In this document: positions 31,611 through 41,911 of the stretch, one piece after another
How positions within the stretch are numbered: the first letter of the stretch is position 1
Layout: each line of letters starts with the position of its first letter
Made by a program: the position numbers and the translations under genes
Source: Metamycoplasma hyosynoviae
Lineage (GTDB): Bacteria > Bacillota_I > Bacilli_A > Mycoplasmatales > Metamycoplasmataceae
DNA: 64,000 nucleotides
Direction of reading: 5' to 3'
Assembly (NCBI RefSeq): GCF_004365165.1
Contig: NZ_SOCH01000005.1
Coordinates: 1-64,000 of the forward strand
Notes under the pieces: generated by a model
What the model was told of the DNA's origin: nothing
Database searches by the model: none
Seen by the model: only the letters and a program-made list of their open reading frames with translations

Positions 31611-33353
31611 TTAAAATGTTATTTTTTTATTTTGTAAAAGTAGTTTTTTGAAAAATTCCTCCTTTGTATAAATAGTTGTTTTTTCACTACCAAACTCTCT
31701 TATTGCAAGTGATTTGTTTTCTATTTCTGACTTACCAACAATAATTAAATATTTAGTTTTTAAAATTTGGGCATCACGTATTTTTTTATTCATACGTTCA
31801 TTTCTAGTGTCAAGTGTTACATTAACATCCATATTTAAAAGTTCTTTATATAACTCTTCACAGTATTTATTTTGTTCATCTGTTATTGGGATAATGCATA
31901 CTTGACGAGGACTTAATCAATAAGGCAAATTACCTTTGGTTTGTTCAATGATAGTAGCTATAAATCTTTCATATGTTCCAATTAAACCACGGTGAATAAG
32001 TACGGGAGTTTGTTGTTGTTCATTATCATCTACATAATGCATTTCAAATTTATTAGGTAGTAAAAAGTCGAGTTGCAACGTAGACATAGTAATTATTTTA
32101 CCAAGAGCTGTTTTTACTTGAAAATCAATTTTAGGTCCATAAAATGCTGCTTCACCTTTGAACTCGGTATATTTGATTTTTAATTCTTTTAAAACTTTTC
32201 TTAAATCATTTTCGGCATGTTCTCACATTTGATCATTTTGGAAAAACTTTTCTTTGTTGTCTTCATCTCTTAGTGAGAGTGAAATGTGATCGATTTCAAT
32301 ATCAAAGTCTTTTAGAGCCGTTATTATCATTTGATATAAATGCTTGAACTCATCTTTAATTTGATCAGGTCTTACAAAAACATGCCCTTCGGTTAGATCC
32401 ATTGCTCTAACTCTTTCAAGTCCAGATAATGCACCTGATTTTTCATATCTATATAATCTAGATTGTTCAGAGTATCTAATGGGTAATTCTTTATAAGAAC
32501 GTCTTGTTGAATTGAAAAGCATTATATGATGAGGGCAAGTCATTGGTCTAGCGATCAAATTTTCATTGTCCATTTTAATTTCGTTGAACATAGTATCTTT
32601 ATAGTGACTTAAATGTCCGCTGATTTCATAAAGTTTTCTTTCGCCAAAGTGAGGTGTCATAACTTCTATAAAACCAAATTTCTTGTCAAGCCTTAAAACA
32701 TAGTCACGAATAGCATTGTGAATTTTCATTCCATCTTCTAATCAAATTGGGAAACCTTGACCACATAATTGATTGAAAGTAAATAGATTTAAATCCTTAC
32801 CTATTTTTCTATGATCGCGTTCTTTTCTTTCTTGAAGTAATTGCAAGTATTCATCTAATTCTTCTTTTGTTTCTCATGCAGTACCATAGATTCTTGTTAA
32901 CATTTTATTTTTAGAATCACCTTTTCAATAAGCGCCAGCAAGAGATAATAATTTAAAATGTTTTATGTTTTTTGTGTTTTGGGTATGTCCGCCAGAACAT
33001 AAATCAACAAAAATATTTTTTTGTGTTTTAGGTTCTACAAAACCAAAAAAAGTTATTTTTTTTCCTTCGTTTATAAAACTTTCATGAAGCTCTTTTTTGT
33101 AAGGCTGATTTTCAAAATCATATTTATAATTTTTGATTTCTTTTATTTCATAACCTTGTTCAGCCAGCTTATGCATTGTTTTTTCAATTTTTAATAAGTC
33201 GCTTTCCAAAAGCGGTTTTTCAAAATCAAAATCATAATAAAAACCTTCATCTATTGTAGGTCCAATTGCTAATTTTGTGTTTGGATATAACTTTAATATC
33301 GCAGTTGCTAATAGATGGCTTGCTGAGTGATTAAGTTCTTTATTTAATTTCAT
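31611..33353 (-). CDS. thrS: Threonyl-tRNA synthetase, without TGS domain
   Basis: 580 residues, about 60 fewer than the usual bacterial enzyme because the N-terminal TGS domain is missing. The protein starts directly with the N2 editing domain: HSASHLLA and VDLCSGGH hold the editing His/Cys ligands. The class II core has the zinc-binding cysteine in [32 protein letters not shown] and the motif 3 region [16 protein letters not shown]. The C-terminal anticodon-binding domain follows. The ATG at 33353 follows the trpS stop by 1 nt (TAAAATG), so the two synthetases are co-translated. Confidence 0.95.
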
Positions 33354-33354
33354 T

Positions 33355-34350
33355 TTATATACCCATCGCCTTTCTTAATTTATCTAAATTTACTTTTGCT
33401 ATTTCTTTTGCTTTTTCAGCGCCTTTTGCACTTAACATAGGAACTGATTTAATTGCCTTATTATATTTTTCTTGAATTTGTATTAGGAAGTTTTTGACTA
33501 ATTCAGCTACAGCTGTTTTTAGTTCAAAATAATTTTTATCTTTAAAATTGTTTTCTGATTCTTCTAATGAAATATTTTTTAAAGATGCATAGATTGTTAA
33601 TAAATTTTTAATTCCAGGTTTTCCATCAGATAGATAGATTTTGTTTTCTGAGTCTGTAACTGATTTCATTATTTTTTTATATGCGGTTTCAGGGTTATCT
33701 AATAAATATATAGAAGCATTTTCCGCAGGATCAGATTTAGACATTTTCTTTGTAGGTTCTACAAGAGACATTATCTTTGCACCTATTTCAGGAATTAATG
33801 GTTCTGTTAAATTGAAGTTTGTTTTATATTTATTGTTAAGTCTTGAAGCTATGTTTCTTGTAAGTTCGATGTGTTGCTTTTGATCAATACCAACAGGTGA
33901 TATATGAGCATCATATAGAATAATGTCGCCTGCCATAAGTGTTGGATATATTAATAGTCCTGTTGGTATTGTATCCATTCCGTTTGGTGATTTTATTTTT
34001 TGTGATTTGTCCTTAAATTGTGTCATACGTGAAAGTTCACCAATTGTTGTGTTTGTTAAAATTAGTCAATTCATATATGTGTGTTCACTTACATCTGATT
34101 GAAAAAATAGTGTTGCTTTTTCAGGATCGATCCCACAAGCAATATATAAAGCAAAAATATTTTTTCGATTTTCTTCAAGAACTTTTGGATCTATTGGGAG
34201 GGTCATAGCATGTAAATCAGCTATAAAAATATAGCTATTATATTTGTCTTGGAGTTTAACCATATTTTTAATAGCGCCAATGTAGTTTGCAATTGTTAGC
34301 TTTCCGGTAGCTGTAATTCCACTTATTAAAATCTTCTTTCTCTCATCCAT
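33355..34350 (-). CDS. trpS: Tryptophanyl-tRNA synthetase
   Basis: 331 residues, normal length. A class I synthetase: the HIGH-type motif reads TIAN within TGKLTIANYIGAIKN, and the KMSKS motif is KKMSKSDP. Other conserved parts are FIADLHAMT, YPTLMAGDI and VGIDQKQHIELTR. In an organism that reads UGA as Trp this enzyme charges both tRNA-Trp species. It is the first gene of a leftward unit with thrS and a membrane protein. The start has an AAAGG site at about 10 nt. Confidence 0.95.
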
Positions 34351-34399
34351 CTTTATTAACCTTTTTTTATTTTCAATAATGAAATATTTAAATTATTAT

Positions 34400-34405
34400 T
34401 ATAAT
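34400..34405 (+). promoter_or_regulatory. Probable -10 box for the EIIB-like operon
   Basis: TATAAT in an ATT/TAT-rich stretch, 40 nt before ATG 34446, in the spacer between the divergent trpS and EIIB-like genes. A GGAG site at 34436-34439 follows. Confidence 0.4.
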
Positions 34406-34445
34406 ATTATTATTATTAAAACTTATCAAATTGTTGGAGTGATGT

Positions 34446-34814
34446 ATGACAAAAAAGCAAAGATTTTTATATATTTTTTTAATTATTATTACTTTTGGAT
34501 TTATATTAATTCATTGAAAAAAATATAGACAAAGAGAAGAAAAACAAAGTTTATCTATATCCACTAAATTAAATTTTAAGTATGAAGATTTGATTTCTGC
34601 ATTAGGCGGAATACAAAATATTACTAGTGTAAATTCAACACAAAAAGTTTTAAAAATTAGTTACAAAAATAAACAAGAAATCAATTTTGATAAGTTAAAA
34701 GCAATTAAAGATATTTCTGGAATTTCACTTACACAAAACACTATTTCAATAATTATAGGTAATGCTGCAATTTATCTAAAAGATAAGATTCAAAAGGATT
34801 TAGCAAATGAATAA
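34446..34814 (+). CDS. Membrane-anchored PTS EIIB-like protein lacking the phospho-cysteine
   Basis: 122 residues. One N-terminal membrane segment (about 7-23) and a basic stretch are followed by a domain matching the glucose-type EIIB: LISALGGIQNITSVNSTQKV, with E. coli PtsG having GGKENITNLDACITRLR. The phosphorylated cysteine corresponds to Thr65, and the TRLR that follows is replaced. The rest of the domain (INFDKLKAIKDISGISLT, then ISIIIGNAAIYLKDKI) keeps the fold pattern. It therefore cannot transfer phosphate through a cysteine and may be a binding or regulatory domain. It overlaps the helicase gene by 8 nt. Confidence 0.7.
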
Positions 34815-37800
34815 TAAGGGTAAATATCAGAACTTACTAAATAATTTATTGAACATAGATCCGTTTGATAGTTCATTATATTGTAGAGTTAATAATGAAA
34901 ACTTTTTTGATGTTTATGAATATTTTGGCGAAAAAATAGCAGCTAATGTTTTAAACAACTTTTCATTAAATATTCTTCTTTCAGACAATAAAAAAAGACA
35001 AATGATTCAAAAGTTAAGAAATGCTTCTTATTCAGATGAAATAATAAGAATATATAATGAAAATGGAATTAAGTTAAATGAAAACCTTTTCGATAGCAAA
35101 AACTTTGATGATGTAAAACAAGGGCTTTTGATTGATATGGAAGTTGAACAGCAAAAGTCAATTGTAATGTGAAAAAAAATAATTAACAAAGCAAATGATA
35201 TAAATGCTGAAACAAACATTTGACCATTACATATTGGGTTTTTTATATTATCAGTAGAAACTGATAAAAAAGTAATTCATGCTCCATTATTTTTCAAAGA
35301 AGTTAATATTGAAATAAAAAATTCATTAGCTTATATGTATTCTAATTCAGACATTAAGATAAATGAAAAATTAATCACTTTCTTGAATCAAGAAGGTTTT
35401 GCTATTAATATTAATGATTTTGATTTTTCTAATTTAACAATAAATTCTATTTTTAACTATTTCAAAAAGGCTTGATCTTCACTTTATGAAATCCCAGAAA
35501 CTCTTTTGTCAGAAGTAGAAAAGCAAAATCAGAATACTATTAAAAATAGATCAATTAGATTTTCTACTGGAATGATTTTGGGCTTTTTTAATGTATCATC
35601 CGGATACTTATGAAATCAATTAAAGATGATAATTGATAATGATGAATTTGAAGATATTATAAATCCCGATTTCAATAAAATTAAATATAAAGAAAAGGTG
35701 GACAAAATAATTTTTGATAACTTATTTAAGTTATATAAAATTCAAAACACTAACTTCTCACAAGATTGTGCAACAGTATCGGCACTCTATCAAGACACTA
35801 TTATATGAGGCCCTCCAGGAACGGGGAAGTCTCAAACTATTAGTAATTTAATTGTTAATATTATAGCTAGAGGATATACTGCATTAGTTGTATCACAAAA
35901 AAAAGCTGCACTTGATGTTTTGAAAAATAGGTTAAAAAAACTTTCAATATTTTGTTTATTTGCACTTAATGATAAATCTTTAAAAAACGAAACCTTTTAT
36001 AAACCCTTAAAAGAATTTATTTATCTACTAGAAAACTTTAAACCAACCGAAAAAGAAGAACCTCTATCTATTTGAAGCAAAAAAGAAGAAGAGTATATTG
36101 CAAGGTTGCAAAAGATTTTAAAGGTTAAAAATATTGATCAAAATCTAGAATTTTATTTCAATATAAATAAAGAATTTATAACCGAAGACAACATTGTGCT
36201 TATCAAGAAATTGAACAAAAATATTAAGTATAATACTACTGAATTAGATGATATAAATAATTTAAAAAAACACTTATATAAAGCTAATTTTCAAAAAAAT
36301 TATAATATATTAAAACCATATCCAAAACAACTAAAAGATGCATTAGAAATACTTATAGAAAATCAACAATTGCTTCAACTGGATCTTGATATATTGGTTA
36401 AAAATATTGAAAAAATTGATATTGATTCTTTAAAAAAAATAATTAACTTTTTTGAATCAGAATCTTTCAAAACAGAACTATTTATAAATGATGATTTAAA
36501 AATAGCAAGAATGATTTTATCTAAAACTATTGATAAAATGAATGATTTCACTAATGAACAAAAGAAACAATATACCTCATTCGCTATGGCTATTAGAACA
36601 GCTCATTTACGTCCTTTTAAGTTCTTCCAAAAATACAAGGAAATGATTAAATTATTATTCCCTATAATCATTACAACCCCTGATGTTGATTTGTCAATTT
36701 GGAAAAAAGGTGAGTTTGATTATGCTATTCTGGATGAAAGCAGTCAAATATTTATCGAAAAAGGAATTCCTATTTTATACCTTGCTAAAAGACATATTTT
36801 GGCTGGCGATAGCAAACAAATGCAACCTACTAGATGATTTTCATCTTCATATAGTGCAGAAGAGGAAGAAGATTTTGCAAGTATTGAATCATTATTAGAT
36901 TATGCAACTGCACGTGGTATGTATTCGGTTTTACTTGATAAAAATTACCGTTCTAAAAAAGCAGCGTTGATGACGTTTAATTCTAAAAATTTCTATGATT
37001 CTAAATTGGATGTTATAGATGAAAATTTTGAAAAGAACAAATTAAATGATGCTATTGAAGTTGTTGAAGCTAATGGTGTTTGAGATAATAGTTGTAATAA
37101 AGAAGAAGCGGCTATTATGCTTTCTAAGATAAAAGAAAATCTTGGCAAGTATGAAAAAATCATTGCATTAGTTTTCAACTCGAAACAACAAGATTATTTA
37201 TTGAGTTTAATATTTAATGAAGAAGAACAAATCGAAGAAGCTATCAATAATGAAACACTTCAAATAAAAAATATTGAAAATATCCAAGGTGATGAAGCTG
37301 ATTTAATAATTATGTCTGTTGTATATGATCACAAAACATCATTGCATGGAACTTATGTTGCTAGAAAAGGCGGCAAAAATGCATTGAATGTTGCTATATC
37401 TAGAGCTAAAGAAAAATTGATAGTTATCAAATCAATTAATTATAAAGACATTGAAATCAATGATAAATCATCAAGTGATTTAATTTTATTTAGAGAGTGA
37501 TTAAGGTTCTTAGATTTAAATCCTGAACAAAAAAATAAGTATCTTTTAATACCGAATAAAAATGTAAAAGAAGCTACTGAAGAAATAGCAGTTTATACTG
37601 GTGATTTATATGAAGAATTAACCAATCTAATTAAAGATGGTTTACCTGAAAGATATAAATTATTAACCAACTATACAATCGGAACTAAAGAAATAGATTT
37701 TTGTATTTATGACAAAGAATTAGATAATGTTAAATTAGGGATAATTATTGATAATTTAAGTTATCAAACTGAGTATAAGGATTATCTATTATTTAAGGAT

Positions 37801-37917
37801 ACTATTAAGTTTTTAATATCTAAGAAATATCCAATAATTGTTTTATCTAAGTTGAATTTCAGCCTTATAATGAAAAAGATTTCGCTATTTTTAAAGGAAT
37901 TGAATAATGAACAATAA
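34807..37917 (+). CDS. DUF4011-like SF1 helicase with restriction-endonuclease-like C-terminus
   Basis: 1036 residues. The N-terminal 220 residues match the DUF4011 pattern (WPLHIGFFILSV, then HAPLFFKEVNIEI and DIKINEKLI). The SF1 (Upf1-like) helicase core follows: WGPPGTGKSQTISNLI (K341), VVSQKKAALDVLKNRL, motif II YAILDESSQ (643-645), LAGDSKQMQPTRW, DKNYRSKK, and motif VI LNVAISRAKEKL. The C-terminal 100 residues (GTKEIDFCIYD, then LGIIIDNLSY) look like the MTES_1575/Vsr-like nuclease fold, but the catalytic E-x-C/K block reads IIID. Start 34807 overlaps the EIIB-like gene. DNA or RNA processing is likely; the biological role is unknown. Confidence 0.78.
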
Positions 37918-38815
37918 CGAAAAAAATAGATATGATGAACTAATGGAAACCACTCCGGAAGATCAGTTAAAATATAAAAATATTGGTAAAAAAAATGAAA
38001 GAAAAAAATTAGTAAAAAAGATTCTTTTCTTTTCACTTTCAGCGGTTGGTATTGCAACTGTTTTTGGATTGGCATTTGGAATTAAAAAACCATTAAATGA
38101 TCTTCATGTTTGAAAAAATACAGCCAATTTAATTAGCGAAGATGATATTGATAAATATATATCTTATAAGAAAAATTTAAACGAAAAACAAACAACGTTA
38201 GATTTTATAAAAGAGCTTATAACAAGCGATAATTTAGAAAATTCGCCATCATTAAAAGCTATTGATTTTAAATTGATTACAAATGATTATGAACTTAAAA
38301 TAGTTAATGTTATTGAAAATATATTATCTAATTCAGTTGTGTTTGATTGTCTTTTGATTAGCAAATTAAATAAGAAAATAAATTTAGTTCTTCCTAATAT
38401 CATTATCAGTGGATTTAAAAAACAAGAAAGAGTCCCACTAAATGTTAAAGAGTTAGAAGAACACAAAAAAATATATGATCTTTTAGACAAACAACCAATT
38501 TCCTTCAAAGACACCAAAGAGAAATTAAAAGAAAAAATTATTCAGGTAAATTCGATAAAAAATATTTTTGAACGTACTAAAAAATTTAGAGATATTTTTT
38601 ATAATGGATTTCCTTCGGGTAATGTTCCTGCATTTGTTGTTTATGATGTTTCATTTGATGAAACTAAAAATTTATTTATCTATGAATTTGAACCTATGAT
38701 TTTCACTGGAACAAGAGATAAACATAATGGTAAAAAATTTAACCATTTTAAATATGTTTCAAAAAATGAAAAAATAACTTTCCAAAAAGAATTGAAAACA
38801 GAAATAGTATCTTAA
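37907..38815 (+). CDS. Hypothetical single-pass membrane protein
   Basis: 302 residues, not recognised. An acidic then basic N-terminus (NNEKNRYDELME, KKNERKKLVKK) precedes one membrane segment (about 43-63). About 240 mostly extracytoplasmic residues follow, with alternating strands and helices. It overlaps the helicase gene by 11 nt, so it is the third gene of a tightly coupled unit. Its stop codon abuts the stop codon of def on the other strand with no spacer. Confidence 0.7.
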
Positions 38816-39382
38816 TTATTCTAAAACTTCAGTATTTTCCGGTAAATTTCAAGGATCAGATTTATTGATTCTATCTATAAATAATTTACCTTGTAAATGA
38901 TCATATTCGTGTTGAGCAACTATTGCTGGATAACCAATAAGGTCATATGTTTTTACTTTCTTTTCAAAATATGAATAAGCTTCAATAATCACTCTTGTAT
39001 ATCTAGGGACATAACCTTCTTGATTTTTTCAATCGTCATCAACGCTCAAACAGCCCTCACCTTCACCCAAAGTGATTTTGGTTTTTGAATGAGAAATTAG
39101 TTTAGCGTTAATTAAAGCATCATCAAAAATGATGTTATCTTCACTATCTTTTATATATATATAGAATATCCTTTTTGGAATCCCATATTGAATAGCAGCT
39201 ACACCAACTGCAGGTCTAAATTTTGTTTCTTCTTCTTGACTATCTCTTACGTGATAAATCATTTTTTCAATAAGTTCAACATCTTCTTCTATTAAAGGAA
39301 TAGGAACTTCTTTGGATACTTCACGTAATATCTTGTCTGGAAGGGTAACTAAATTTACACTTTCAAAATCAAATTTGTACAT
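38816..39382 (-). CDS. def: Peptide deformylase
   Basis: 188 residues. Def removes the formyl group from nascent N-terminal methionine. Motif 1 is GVAAIQYG, motif 2 EGCLSV (metal cysteine) and motif 3 QHEYDHLQG (HExxH). ATG 39382 is chosen from the MYKFDF start; an upstream ATG at 39415 would add 11 hydrophobic residues. There is no Shine-Dalgarno, but TATATT lies just upstream. The gene is convergent with the membrane-protein gene and divergent from the CBS transporter. Confidence 0.93.
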
Positions 39383-39444
39383 ATAGTAATATAATATATT
39401 AAAAACAATATACATTATTGAAATTTATTTGGAGATTTATTTTA

Positions 39445-40701
39445 ATGCCCACACACCCGTGATACCTGTATTTTGGATTATTTGCAGGACTATTAATATT
39501 GTTAATCTTTAGTGCGATATTTTCATCAACTGAAACCGCATATACCTCTATAAGCAAGGCAAAAATTGAAAATTTGATCGAGCAAAAAAAGATAGGTGCA
39601 AAGCTAATTAAAAAGCAACATCAGTTTTTTAATAGAACTTTAGGAACTATATTAATTGCTAATAATTTAGTAAATATTTTAGCCTCAGTTTTATTTTCAT
39701 ATATGCTTGCAAAACTCTTTAATATAGCCGAAAATGTTCAAATTATTATATCAACTGCAGTAATGACACCTATTATTGTTTTCTTTTCTGAAATAATACC
39801 TAAGTTAGTAGGTAAAGCTAAACCCCTTGCAGTTATAAAAAGCTTTTATTGATTTATTGAAATGTTATATTGATTATTCTTTCCAATAACATTTCCAATT
39901 AGTAAAATTGGCAAAAAGATTTATATCACCAATACAGAAGAAGATGTTAAGAACTTGCTTGAAGTTGCAAATCAAGAAGGTGTACTGGAATTAGGTGAAT
40001 CATCTATGGCTAAAAACGCATTAGATTTAGATTCAACAAAAGTATCACAACACTATGTAAAAATTAAAAATGTTGATTATATAGATTGAAAAACTTCGAT
40101 GCATGATGCACTTGAAAAATTTAGAGAAACTAATTATTCAAGAATACCTGTTGAAAAAGATAATAATTTAATTGGTATTCTCCATCTAAAAGATATTTTC
40201 TTTTTACAAAAAGGAAATATTATGAACTTCATAAAATCAGTTCCTTCAGTATCGGCTAATTCAATATTATCGGTTGCACTTGAAAAAATGAGACAAGCTC
40301 GTGCACAAATGGCATTCGTGGTGAATAATAATAACTCAGATAAGATTATTGGAATTATCACCATAGAAGATATTCTTGAAGAAATTGTTGGTGAAATTTA
40401 CGATGAATTTGATGATGATGAACAGATTTATGAAATTAGTTTAGAAAGATGTAGAGCTAAAGGTTCTACTAAAATGAAGACAATTTGGAAACAATTAGAA
40501 TTCGATGAACTATTTGATTTCAAATTGTTAGATGAAGAAGAATCGGATACTTTATCGGATTGACTAACAAACAAATTAAATCATCAACTAAGGGTAAATT
40601 CAAAATTTACATATAATGAAAAAATTGATTTTAAATTAATAGAAATTAAGACAGTTAAAAATAAAAAAATGGAAATATTTGAAATTGAATGAGGAAAGTA
40701 G
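39445..40701 (+). CDS. DUF21/CBS-domain transporter (HlyC/CorC/CNNM family)
   Basis: 418 residues. An N-terminal DUF21 membrane domain (FSAIFSSTETAYTSISKAKIENL, in part, typical of CNNM-like proteins; then TPIIVFFSEIIPK) has about four membrane segments. Two CBS domains follow (FRETNYSRIPVEKDNNLIGILHLKD; AFVVNNNNSDKIIGIITIEDILEEIVGEIYDEFD, both in part), then a CorC_HlyC C-terminal domain. The family is linked to Mg2+/Co2+ transport or resistance; the old name hemolysin C is misleading. A terminator overlaps the stop codon. Confidence 0.88.
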
Positions 40702-40726
40702 AAAAATCTTTTATCTACTTTTTTTA
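40695..40726 (+). terminator. Terminator overlapping the stop of the CBS transporter
   Basis: AAAGTAGA (containing the TAG stop) pairs with TCTACTTT around an A/T-rich loop, followed by a T-run. Termination is tight against the coding sequence. Confidence 0.7.
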
Positions 40727-40834
40727 TTAATTTATTTAAATTTATTATAAAATAAAAAAGTTATATATTGATGTATTCTTATTATTCATAACAACAATAA
40801 TATAATCTCATTTACTATAACAAAAATTATTTTA

Positions 40835-40893
40835 AAGGAGATAAAACTCCTTGGCTATACAAATTCTCAAATAGCCCAAAAGTCCAGAAGGAG
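40835..40893 (+). promoter_or_regulatory. Structured leader of rpsF with alternative hairpins (candidate S6:S18 autoregulatory element)
   Basis: CTCCTT (40847-40852) can pair either with AAGGAG at 40835-40840 (6-nt loop) or with AAGGAG at 40888-40893, which is the rpsF ribosome-binding site. In the second form an inner stem GGCTAT/ATAGCC (40853-40858 with 40871-40876) stacks directly on the outer one, leaving an 11-nt one-sided bulge CAAAAGTCCAG. The long-range form hides the ribosome-binding site; the short hairpin would free it. S6:S18 binding leaders with an asymmetric bulge are known upstream of rpsF in many bacteria. The match to that consensus is unverified. Confidence 0.6.
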
Positions 40894-40897
40894 AACA

Positions 40898-41440
40898 ATG
40901 TCTAATTACGAAATTTTTATTCTGACTAAGTCTGATATGCCAGAAGAAAATTTAAAGAAAATTTTAACTACAACATTAAAATTGTCTGACATTAAATTGG
41001 AAAAATTAGAAAGAACTGAGTTATCTTATCCAATTAAAAAACAAACTCACGGAAATTATTATTTAACTTTGGTAAAAATTGGTTCAGAACACATTTCTGA
41101 ATTAGTTCGTAAGTTAAATATCAACAAACAAATCTTAAGATATTTGGTTATAAATAGAGATACCGAAAAAGGTACAAAACCTAGACGTAGAACAAATAAA
41201 TACGTTGAAAAGGTTAATAAAATGAAAAATGCTGCTTTTCAAAAAAATAACCAACAACAACAAAGACCAACACAACCTAGCCAAAATACAAATCCAGAAG
41301 TTAAGACACATAAACCTGTAGAAGAATCAACAACCAAACCATCAGAAGTTAAAGAAACTAAAAAAGAAGTTAAAACTGAAGAAAAAGTTGACAAGAAAAA
41401 GACAACAAAGACTATGAAAATAGAAAAAGAACAAAAGTAG
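40898..41440 (+). CDS. rpsF: 30S ribosomal protein S6 with long charged C-terminal tail
   Basis: 180 residues, whereas S6 is usually about 95-100. The core (1-105) has NYEIFILTKSDMPEE, ELSYPIKKQTHGNYYLTLVKI (in part) and ILRYLVINRD, as in S6. The last 75 residues are a Gln/Asn stretch followed by a Lys/Glu/Thr/Val-rich tail (for example ETKKEVKTEEKVDKKK). S6 binds S18 on the platform of the small subunit. First gene of rpsF-ssb-rpsR, 9 nt before ssb. Confidence 0.95.
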   Translation: MSNYEIFILTKSDMPEENLKKILTTTLKLSDIKLEKLERTELSYPIKKQTHGNYYLTLVKIGSEHISELVRKLNINKQILRYLVINRDTEKGTKPRRRTNKYVEKVNKMKNAAFQKNNQQQQRPTQPSQNTNPEVKTHKPVEESTTKPSEVKETKKEVKTEEKVDKKKTTKTMKIEKEQK

Positions 41441-41449
41441 GAAATCATT

Positions 41450-41896
41450 ATGAACAAAGTACTATTAATCGGTCGTTTATCGGCTAAACCATTCGCAGGT
41501 AAAACAAATTCAAATATTGAATATTCAAGATTCACATTAGTAGTTCCAAGACAATTTCAATTATCAAACGATAATCCTGATTATATTCCATGTATTGCTT
41601 GAAGAAACAATGCTGAATTCATTAACAAATATTTAGATAAAGGTTCATTGGTTCACATTGAAGGAACATTTCAATCAAATAGAATTACTAACAGTGAAGG
41701 AAATTCAATTAACAATTACTCAGTAAGTGTTGATAGAATTGAAACTTTAGAATCAAGAGCAACTGCGGAAAACAGAAGAAGAAATAGTAAAGAATTTAAC
41801 ATCCCATCAGAAGAAGAAACACAAAAATATTCATCAAATTCAAACAATACTGAATCTGAAACATCTGCTTCTGAACTAATTTGAGATGAAGACTAA
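41450..41896 (+). CDS. ssb: Single-stranded DNA-binding protein
   Basis: 148 residues. OB-fold N-terminal domain: MNKVLLIGRLSAKP, SRFTLVV, DYIPCIAWRNNAEFINKYL, GSLVHIEGTFQSN. A Ser/Asn/Glu-rich linker follows. The C-terminal tip reads SELIWDED instead of the usual D-D-D-I/L-P-F that recruits partner proteins, with hydrophobic residues before rather than after the acidic ones. It sits between rpsF and rpsR as in most bacteria. Confidence 0.95.
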
Positions 41897-41911
41897 TAGG
41901 AGAAGTATCTA

